From a virus, in IMG/VR virus record IMGVR_UViG_3300024255_000110, positions 1-29,000 of that record: a stretch of 29,000 bases of DNA; one strand, 5' to 3'. The translations under genes were made by a program, and so were the position numbers. The notes beneath the pieces were generated by a model. That model had not been told where the DNA came from, made no database searches, and was given only the letters and a program-made list of their open reading frames with translations. Shown in pieces: positions 24,855-29,000 of this stretch. Every line of letters starts with the position of its first letter. Position 1 is the stretch's first letter.

Positions 24855-25106
24855 TTACTCTAATGCGATTGAATTGCTATCACTTGGCAGAAAGTTAAGA
24901 GATTCTGCTTCTGCTTGCAATTTGTTCTTAATGACGGGCGAAATAAATTTCGACACGTCTTCGGGTTCAATACCCTTTACATCACATACATCAAGGATTG
25001 CCTCCATGTATGGAATTTCTTTTTCAATGACAGTAGACTCTACCATCTTTGCGAATCTTGCTTTAGTCAAGAACTGTGTCTTTTCTTCTACTACAGTGCC
25101 TTCCAT
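24855..25106 (-). CDS. 33: Late promoter transcription co-activator gp33
   Basis: An 83-residue protein (T4 gp33 is 112). The pattern FLTKARFAKMVESTVIEKEI followed by Y..AILDVCDVKGIEPEDVSKFISPVIKNKL.AEAE.LNFLP matches the gp33 type of marine T4-like phages. It bridges host RNA polymerase to the sliding clamp so that TATAAATA promoters are used. Its neighbour gp32 supports the call (T4 order 33-59-32; gene 59 is absent here). It overlaps the upstream 87-residue gene by 16 bases, so the two are probably coupled. Confidence 0.82.
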   Translation of the reverse strand: MEGTVVEEKTQFLTKARFAKMVESTVIEKEIPYMEAILDVCDVKGIEPEDVSKFISPVIKNKLQAEAESLNFLPSDSNSIALE

Positions 25107-25354
25107 TTTACATTCACCTTTCCATCTCTTCTATCAGATACCCATTCATGCTTTTCGCTAATAGGTTCATAATGATCAAATACATGAAATGCAATCCTAT
25201 GACGATTGTGTTGTGGATTGTTCAGTATTTCTTTGAATTGTTTTAATGTCTTAAACCCTTTACGTTTAATAATGGTTTCAAACTCTAAGTCATTGATCTG
25301 ATATTTTTTACGAACAATAACTTGATGAGTTTCTTTTTTCATAACAGTAATCAT
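25091..25354 (-). CDS. Basic protein of unknown function (87 aa)
   Basis: A small basic protein, MITVMKKETHQVIVRKKYQI at the start and KWKAL at the end, with an EFETIIKRKGFKTLKQFKEIL helix and an Arg/His-rich centre (NPQHNRHRIAFHVFDHY). It couples to the 382-residue gene by an ATGA overlap and to gp33 by a 16-base overlap. In T4 the gene beyond 33 is dsbA (89 aa), but I see no resemblance to DsbA. Nucleic-acid binding is plausible from its charge, but it is inference. Confidence 0.65.
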   Translation of the reverse strand: MITVMKKETHQVIVRKKYQINDLEFETIIKRKGFKTLKQFKEILNNPQHNRHRIAFHVFDHYEPISEKHEWVSDRRDGKVNVKWKAL

Positions 25355-26499
25355 TTAAGAACTCTTAATATAATTGTATCTCCGTTAATCCTACCATTTG
25401 GAATACGAGACTTTGTAGTAAGCTCGCTCCACGCCTTATCAATTTGTTTTTCAGACTTAGTCGAAACAATTGGTAGGAACTCATTAGGTTTACGCAACGA
25501 GTTCTGTATAGATTGCTCAAGGTTTATATTCTTGAGAGTACTACCTGAGACCATGAGTCCTGTTTCACTCACGTACTTGGTAATGGTTTTATACTTGGTA
25601 TTGAACACGAATGCACACAGCGCACCGACTAACATTGCTGGCGCAATAGAAGAGATCTTATATTCATTATCTTCTTTCTTATATTTAAGCCTGCTAATTT
25701 GCTTATCAAGTGATGGTGCCTTTTTCATCTTTACAGTACGTGTAGCTTTTGTAGAAGCTTTTAACTTTTCAAGATCACCTAGCATTTTTTCACATTCGTC
25801 CATACGCCTTTTAAGCTCTGGTCTATTAAGATGTGAATAACCTTCTACAGCTTGTTCACAACGCTTGTGGTAAGCATCACTATAATCAAGTAACCAACCT
25901 TCTAGAAGAGAAGCAACTGGCTTTGTGGCAGAACCACCAAGACCATGGAACTTCATACGAAGGTATACATCAAGAACAGCTTTTTCGCCATTCATCCACG
26001 CATCTTCTAGATCGTCTAGTTCATACATAATAGTATTGTTAATTTTATTCTGTAGCTTTTGCATTGGAGATAATGTAATCACATTACCTTGTGCAAGCTT
26101 TTCAGCTTCTTTCTCAAGAAGAAGTGGCTTACCTTTTTCATAAAGAGTATCAATAAACTTATCAAGTGCATCATACCACATGCCACCAGTACTAATAACC
26201 ATGTCATCTTTAGGCATTGCTGAATTCAACCAGAACGCTGCAGCACAATAATGAGTGAACATAGTAAAGTTATATTCAGCATTTGCAAAGATAACTTTCT
26301 GATCTTCTTTCGATCTATTCTTTTTGATATATCGTTTCAGAATATCAGATAGATCTTTCTTATCGACCTCCACATGAAAGTAAGCTTGAACAGCGCCATA
26401 GCCTTTATCAAGTGGAGCGCCGGCAGTACCGGATCGAGCTCTTGCTCTAGCTATTTTTTTCTTTACAGCACGACCTGTAATCTTATTCACTTTAGCCAT
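25351..26499 (-). CDS. Conserved phage protein of unknown function (382 aa)
   Basis: The protein begins with a very basic stretch (KKKIARARARSG). It then has an HVEVDKKDLSDILKRYIKKN segment, a helical middle with Cys and aromatic residues (FTMFTHYCAAAFWLNSA), and a long charged helix (RPELKRRMDECEKMLGDLEK) that may form a coiled coil. The C-terminal 130 residues look like the most ordered part: a SSIAPAMLVGALCAFVFNTKYKTITKYV segment, then SGSTLKNI, and RIPNGRINGDTIILRVLK at the end. I recall similar proteins in marine T4-like phages but know no function. It lies in the early-type operon with gp33, so a replication or transcription role is possible. Confidence 0.8.
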   Translation of the reverse strand: MAKVNKITGRAVKKKIARARARSGTAGAPLDKGYGAVQAYFHVEVDKKDLSDILKRYIKKNRSKEDQKVIFANAEYNFTMFTHYCAAAFWLNSAMPKDDMVISTGGMWYDALDKFIDTLYEKGKPLLLEKEAEKLAQGNVITLSPMQKLQNKINNTIMYELDDLEDAWMNGEKAVLDVYLRMKFHGLGGSATKPVASLLEGWLLDYSDAYHKRCEQAVEGYSHLNRPELKRRMDECEKMLGDLEKLKASTKATRTVKMKKAPSLDKQISRLKYKKEDNEYKISSIAPAMLVGALCAFVFNTKYKTITKYVSETGLMVSGSTLKNINLEQSIQNSLRKPNEFLPIVSTKSEKQIDKAWSELTTKSRIPNGRINGDTIILRVLK

Positions 26500-26691
26500 T
26501 TACTTCTCCTCATCATAACGAATCATTTCAATTTCACCATTGACATTACGAGTCCTGAGAAACTTAAAGTTTATCAAAGCCTCGAGCGTGTCATTGATGA
26601 TTTGCTTCTTTGACCCTCTGCCGAGTTGATAGCAGCAAGCGCCAATCACAACAACTAATAATATATGAATAAGTTGTTGGTCAGTAGACAT
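26500..26691 (-). CDS. Small single-pass membrane protein (63 aa)
   Basis: A hydrophobic segment at residues 8-22 (IHILLVVVIGACCYQLG) is followed by a positively charged flank (RGSKK) and a polar C-terminal tail. This looks like an N-out, C-in membrane protein with two adjacent Cys. It overlaps the upstream DUF2693-like gene by one base and touches the next gene (TAAATG), so translational coupling is likely. The function is unknown. Confidence 0.7.
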   Translation of the reverse strand: MSTDQQLIHILLVVVIGACCYQLGRGSKKQIINDTLEALINFKFLRTRNVNGEIEMIRYDEEK

Positions 26692-26945
26692 TAAACGACC
26701 TCTTGTAAATTACGGAAAGACTTTACACTATCTATACGGAAAGATCTCCAGCCTTCTGCTTGTATATCCCATGTCGCGATTACGTCTTCATTCTCCTGTT
26801 TGGGAGGGACGACGATCGAAACATTCTCGGGGAGGAGAGACTCTTTCAGTGTACAGACCATTGTACGTGAATCACCATTCACCTTGACAAATTCGACTAC
26901 ACAGATTTCATTTTGTAGTGCATCTTTCATTTCTTTACGATTCAT
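26691..26945 (-). CDS. DUF2693-like SH3 beta-barrel protein (84 aa)
   Basis: A C-VVEFVKVNGDSRTMVCTL segment, then LPE, then TWDIQAEGWRSFRIDSVKSF near the C-terminus. The V.F.K..G..R.M.CTL and W.(L/I)....WRSFR.(D/E)S(I/V) pattern is the one I know from small SH3-barrel proteins (DUF2693 type) of marine T4-like phages. The role is unknown; nucleic acid or protein binding is possible. It is the first gene of a leftward operon with a strong T4-early-like promoter. Confidence 0.75.
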   Translation of the reverse strand: MNRKEMKDALQNEICVVEFVKVNGDSRTMVCTLKESLLPENVSIVVPPKQENEDVIATWDIQAEGWRSFRIDSVKSFRNLQEVV

Positions 26946-26975
26946 AATATACCTCTATGTTTTATTTGTAGATCT

Positions 26976-27004
26976 ATTATACCACAGTTTCTCACGATTG
27001 TAAA
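26976..27004 (-). promoter_or_regulatory. Early-type promoter (TTTACA-17-TATAAT)
   Basis: On the minus strand TTTACA (26999-27004), 17 bases ending CTGTGG, then TATAAT (26976-26981) and AGATCTA. This is close to the T4 early consensus (GTGGTATAAT). Its -35 end overlaps the last codons of the 2OG oxygenase. It drives the operon DUF2693-like to gp33. Confidence 0.85.
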
Positions 27005-27642
27005 CCGTTAGTTATTCTTTTTTCTACCTCAGTCTGAGAAAGGGAAGGAGGAACATGCAGATAACTCGATAGCATGTACTTATTCTTCTTTGTTACAGGC
27101 CAGCCGCGATGCGGAAACATCCACCACGGAGGGAAGATCACCAAGCGACCAGCCTTCGGTTCAATCTTCCAACTTGACGAAAGGTCTGGATCAAACTCTG
27201 TCCACCCCTCATTCTCATTCGTTGAGAGATAGATGAACATAGCGAGCTCTCGTTTACATGTATCTACCTTTGAAGAATCAACGTGAGTATCGAAACGATC
27301 TGTACCATTAGCTAAATAGCGTTTAATTCTTAAAGACTCGAGATACTCAGGTACATTGATATGTGTACCGGCATCTCCAAGATCTTCCGCATAAGCATCA
27401 ACCGTATTTTGGAAAAGGATTGTGAGCTTATTAAAGAGCGGATGATCTGGAGTGTCGGTATTCATATTGACCTGATGCCAGTTAGGATAACCTCTACGTT
27501 CCATTCGGTGTTTATCAGTAATAGTCGAGTCGCAAAGATCGATCAGAGTATTACAATCCTCTAGAGGGAGCACGTCGTCCACAACTCTAACGTACCTCTC
27601 GAGCAGTAATTTTCGCGTGAGAATTTTTTTTTCTAAATCCAT
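26992..27642 (-). CDS. 2OG-Fe(II) dioxygenase (prolyl 4-hydroxylase-like)
   Basis: A 216-residue protein with the double-stranded beta-helix signature: H120 and D122 (FDTHVDSS) as HxD, H178 (WWMFPHRG) as the distal metal ligand, and K188 (KKNKYMLSSYLHV) as a candidate 2-oxoglutarate ligand. REL.MFIYLS and GRLVIFPPWW are also typical of the family. Such enzymes hydroxylate a protein or small molecule using Fe(II), O2 and 2-oxoglutarate, and are common in marine T4-like phages; the substrate is unknown. The start at ATG 27640-27642 is chosen because AAAAGG lies seven bases upstream. A GTG at 27685-27687 would add 15 residues (MAILREYQNARKGFP) but has a poorly spaced ribosome site. Confidence 0.9.
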   Translation of the reverse strand: MDLEKKILTRKLLLERYVRVVDDVLPLEDCNTLIDLCDSTITDKHRMERRGYPNWHQVNMNTDTPDHPLFNKLTILFQNTVDAYAEDLGDAGTHINVPEYLESLRIKRYLANGTDRFDTHVDSSKVDTCKRELAMFIYLSTNENEGWTEFDPDLSSSWKIEPKAGRLVIFPPWWMFPHRGWPVTKKNKYMLSSYLHVPPSLSQTEVEKRITNGLQS

Positions 27643-27746
27643 AGGGAAACCTTTTCTCGCATTCTGATACTCTCTAAGAATAGCCACGACCCCTAAAGCC
27701 CCGGTCCAGCTATCCAGTCATTACGTTCTATTACTAGTGGGGTGGT

Positions 27747-27845
27747 CTATAGCTTAGTAGCTATACACTCCTGTACAGTCCCGAAGAATTCAGGAAACAG
27801 GTACATCGCACCAACACCTAGTATAATACCAATGATAATATTCAT
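27747..27845 (-). CDS. Tiny membrane protein (32 aa)
   Basis: The frame begins at ATG 27843-27845, two bases after the stop of the 88-residue gene (27848-27850), and encodes MNIIIGIILGVGAMYLFPEF followed by FGTVQECIATKL. The first 17 residues are a typical transmembrane segment with almost no charge. The tight spacing to the previous gene supports a real, coupled gene. The function is unknown. About 100 bases without a frame separate it from the oxygenase ATG. Confidence 0.5.
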   Translation of the reverse strand: MNIIIGIILGVGAMYLFPEFFGTVQECIATKL

Positions 27846-27847
27846 GT

Positions 27848-28114
27848 CTAGTTCCAACCCTCTTCAGATTCGTAATTCTTTTGATCAGCAAGACGATCAC
27901 CATAGTGCTCAGCGAGATACTTCTCACCATCTGTATAGTGATTGTGGTTCTCATCAAGAGATGCAAGATAAGCGTCATTGCCTGCAGCCTTACGACCACG
28001 CTCTGTGGTATTGCTCCATTTGCGAGCATCCATAGCAGCTTTGTTAGCACGCTTCTTAGCTACGAACCGAATGAGTTCTAATCTATCGGCCATTTGTTTT
28101 TCAGTCATTTTCAT
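27848..28114 (-). CDS. Small charged protein of unknown function (88 aa)
   Basis: A very charged, mostly helical protein: MKMTEKQMADRLELIRFVAK, then RANKAAMDARKW, GRKAAGNDAYLASLDENHNH and a Glu-rich end. A GGAA-type ribosome site (AAGGAAA) lies upstream of the ATG, and an early-type promoter is about 30 bases further. The overlapping 86-residue frame on the same strand (27790-28050) lacks these signals. No function can be assigned. Confidence 0.65.
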   Translation of the reverse strand: MKMTEKQMADRLELIRFVAKKRANKAAMDARKWSNTTERGRKAAGNDAYLASLDENHNHYTDGEKYLAEHYGDRLADQKNYESEEGWN

Positions 28115-28144
28115 AATGTATTTCCTTTTCCATTTTATAGATCT

Positions 28145-28173
28145 ATTCTACCATAGTTTGTACCGATTGTACA
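28145..28173 (-). promoter_or_regulatory. Early-type promoter (TGTACA-17-TAGAAT)
   Basis: On the minus strand TGTACA (28168-28173), 17 bases ending CTATGG, then TAGAAT (28145-28150) and AGATCTA. It is nearest to the 88-residue gene. The -10 has one mismatch to TATAAT. The downstream AGATCTA is shared with the 26976 promoter. Confidence 0.65.
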
Positions 28174-28261
28174 GGAAAAAGTGCAATTAAATATCCTTTG
28201 TTTTCAATGGCTTGTGATTTTTTTTAATAATAGTATATCCCTGCCCCTCACTACCTCTATT

Positions 28262-28290
28262 ATTATACCATAGAATGCCCTCTGTGTACA
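28262..28290 (-). promoter_or_regulatory. Early-type promoter (TGTACA-17-TATAAT)
   Basis: On the minus strand TGTACA (28285-28290), 17 bases ending CTATGG, then a perfect TATAAT (28262-28267). It points left into about 150 bases before the 88-residue gene, so it would make a long leader or an independent small RNA. Confidence 0.7.
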
Positions 28291-28408
28291 CTACTTTCTT
28301 TCTTTTTTGCTCTCAGTGCGGTCAGTAGGTCCACTGTGTCCAGCCCTTTCCGAACGGTATTCACCGAATTTCGAGTACTTTGTTCTATACAGAGCCTATG
28401 CACGGTCC

Positions 28409-29000
28409 TTATATGTAACCGCTCTGTTCTATAGCTCGATGGACTTCAGAGTCAAGCCAATAGTTGTTTACATCTTGAATGTATTTCTCGTTAGTGTCAT
28501 GTGAGAGTATTTCATCTATTTCTGGATGCTGATATGCTATTGGCCAATCGAGATCATGTTTTAGCTGTTCTAGATAGCTATGCTTATACAAATAGAGTAG
28601 CTCTAGACTAATAAATGTACGGTTATGTAGCTGTTGAAAAGCATCGAGAGCCATTGGTGTAGTATGTTTCTTCCTTACTCGTTGCTGTTGATACTGTAAT
28701 ATGTTACTATCTCTACCTAGTATAGCAACAGATACTTCACAATATTGACTAGCAATTTCAATAAACTTTTTATATTTTGGTATATGAGGCTGTTTATTGT
28801 TAACGTAAGGGCAACTAATCGATGTTACGTAGTGTTCTTTTTGTGTCCAATCAAACTCGTGTAGTAGCTCTGGATGAGTCCAATACTTTGCAAATGGTTC
28901 ATGATGATGTCCTTCCCAATATGTATTGAGTAGGCTTTTCCATCCGAATACCTTGTCGTGAAGTGCAAATATTTTACTAAAGAGATGATTGCCGCTGCCT
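28409..29000 (-). CDS. Unknown phage protein, C-terminal part (starts beyond the window)
   Basis: The frame is open from the right window edge to TAA at 28409-28411 (at least 196 residues). The internal ATG at 28652-28654 is not the likely start, because the frame has no stop upstream and reads as good protein. Recognisable pieces are SGNHLFSKIFALHDKVFGWK, EFDWTQKEHYVTSISCPYV, ILGRDSNILQYQQQRVRKKH and ELLYLYKHSYLEQLKHDLDW. I recall similar unnamed proteins in marine T4-like phages. The alternation of helix and strand could be a nucleotide- or sugar-related fold, but with the N-terminus missing no function can be given. Confidence 0.75.
   Translation of the reverse strand, partial: GSGNHLFSKIFALHDKVFGWKSLLNTYWEGHHHEPFAKYWTHPELLHEFDWTQKEHYVTSISCPYVNNKQPHIPKYKKFIEIASQYCEVSVAILGRDSNILQYQQQRVRKKHTTPMALDAFQQLHNRTFISLELLYLYKHSYLEQLKHDLDWPIAYQHPEIDEILSHDTNEKYIQDVNNYWLDSEVHRAIEQSGYI

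Larger units (their letters stand above)
28115..28408 (-). other. Intergenic region with two tandem early-type promoters
   Basis: About 290 bases without a certain gene. It holds two leftward promoters of one family (28145-28173 and 28262-28290). A 33-codon frame with no standard start lies at 28291-28392, and an A/T-rich stretch around 28217-28230 has a run of A on the minus strand. I see no tRNA or terminator here. The promoter pair probably serves the 88-residue gene and its followers. Confidence 0.5.

Noticed and set aside
25322-25840. 172-codon plus-strand frame
   Set aside because: Antisense to the 382-residue gene; hydrophobic composition arises from reverse-complemented charged helices.
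27790-28050. 86-codon minus-strand frame overlapping the 88-residue gene
   Set aside because: The 88-residue frame has the better ribosome site and promoter spacing and a protein-like charged sequence; both cannot easily be real.
28204-28251. Short leader peptide (GTG start, about 15 codons) after the 28262 promoter
   Set aside because: Its GAGG is only two bases from the GTG and nothing suggests an attenuation system.
28409-28654. 81-residue protein starting at the ATG at 28652-28654
   Set aside because: The frame continues without a stop to the window edge with good protein character, so this ATG is internal to a longer gene.
1-29000. CRISPR arrays, insertion sequences, tRNA genes, attachment sites
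   Set aside because: No regular direct repeats with spacers, no transposase-like protein, no inverted terminal repeats and no tRNA-like cloverleaf were seen. The repeats present are within the tape measure gene.

Overview
The window is part of a T4-like myovirus genome. It is AT-rich, tightly packed, and carries recognisable T4-type baseplate, tail and replication/transcription genes. Several traits point to the marine T4-like branch (relatives of cyanophages and pelagiphages): a DUF4815 giant virion protein, a 2OG-Fe(II) oxygenase, a DUF2693-like SH3 protein, a cysteine-free gp32 and a short gp33. No gene names the host, so it remains undetermined.

Layout. Block 1 (minus strand, 19281 down to 1) is a late structural operon: gp48-like tube cap, gp53, gp27-like hub, a gp5-type OB-fold protein with a degenerate lysozyme domain, a baseplate protein with an amidase domain, a gp5 beta-helix spike protein, gp25, gp6, a wedge-associated protein, a gp10-like protein, gp8, a 1727-residue DUF4815 protein, a 76-residue protein and the start of a fibre-like protein. 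Most junctions are 1- or 4-base start/stop overlaps. Block 2 (plus strand, 19328 to 23763) holds gp4 head-completion nuclease, a conserved protein at the T4 gene 2 position, a gp19-family tube protein, a gp26-like chaperone with a -1 frameshift extension (gp51 position), and the tape measure (gp29 position). Block 3 (minus strand, 29000 down to 23893) holds a partial unknown gene, small unknown genes, a 2OG oxygenase, a DUF2693-like protein, a small membrane protein, a 382-residue conserved protein, an 87-residue protein, gp33 and gp32.

Regulation. Exact T4-type late promoters (TATAAATA) lie before block 1, gp25, the gp10-like gene, the partial fibre gene and the gene after gp4. Two of them contain the stop codon of the preceding gene. 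Block 3 instead carries four promoters of one design, TGTACA (or TTTACA), exactly 17 bases, then TATAAT (or TAGAAT), always preceded by GG. This resembles T4 early promoters. gp33, the late-transcription co-activator, is thus made from an early-type operon and would help switch on the TATAAATA promoters of blocks 1 and 2.

Most notable. (1) A perfect T TTT TTC slippery heptamer sits directly before the gp26-like stop codon and leads into a 64-codon extension just upstream of the tape measure. This is the lambda G/GT arrangement in a T4-type hub cluster. (2) The T4 gp5 spike-lysozyme is distributed over three genes; the lysozyme domain has lost its expected catalytic Glu, while the neighbouring protein carries an intact-looking zinc amidase. 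(3) The tape measure has four to five internal repeats. (4) gp32 has a structured 3' UTR that ends in a UUCG-loop terminator.
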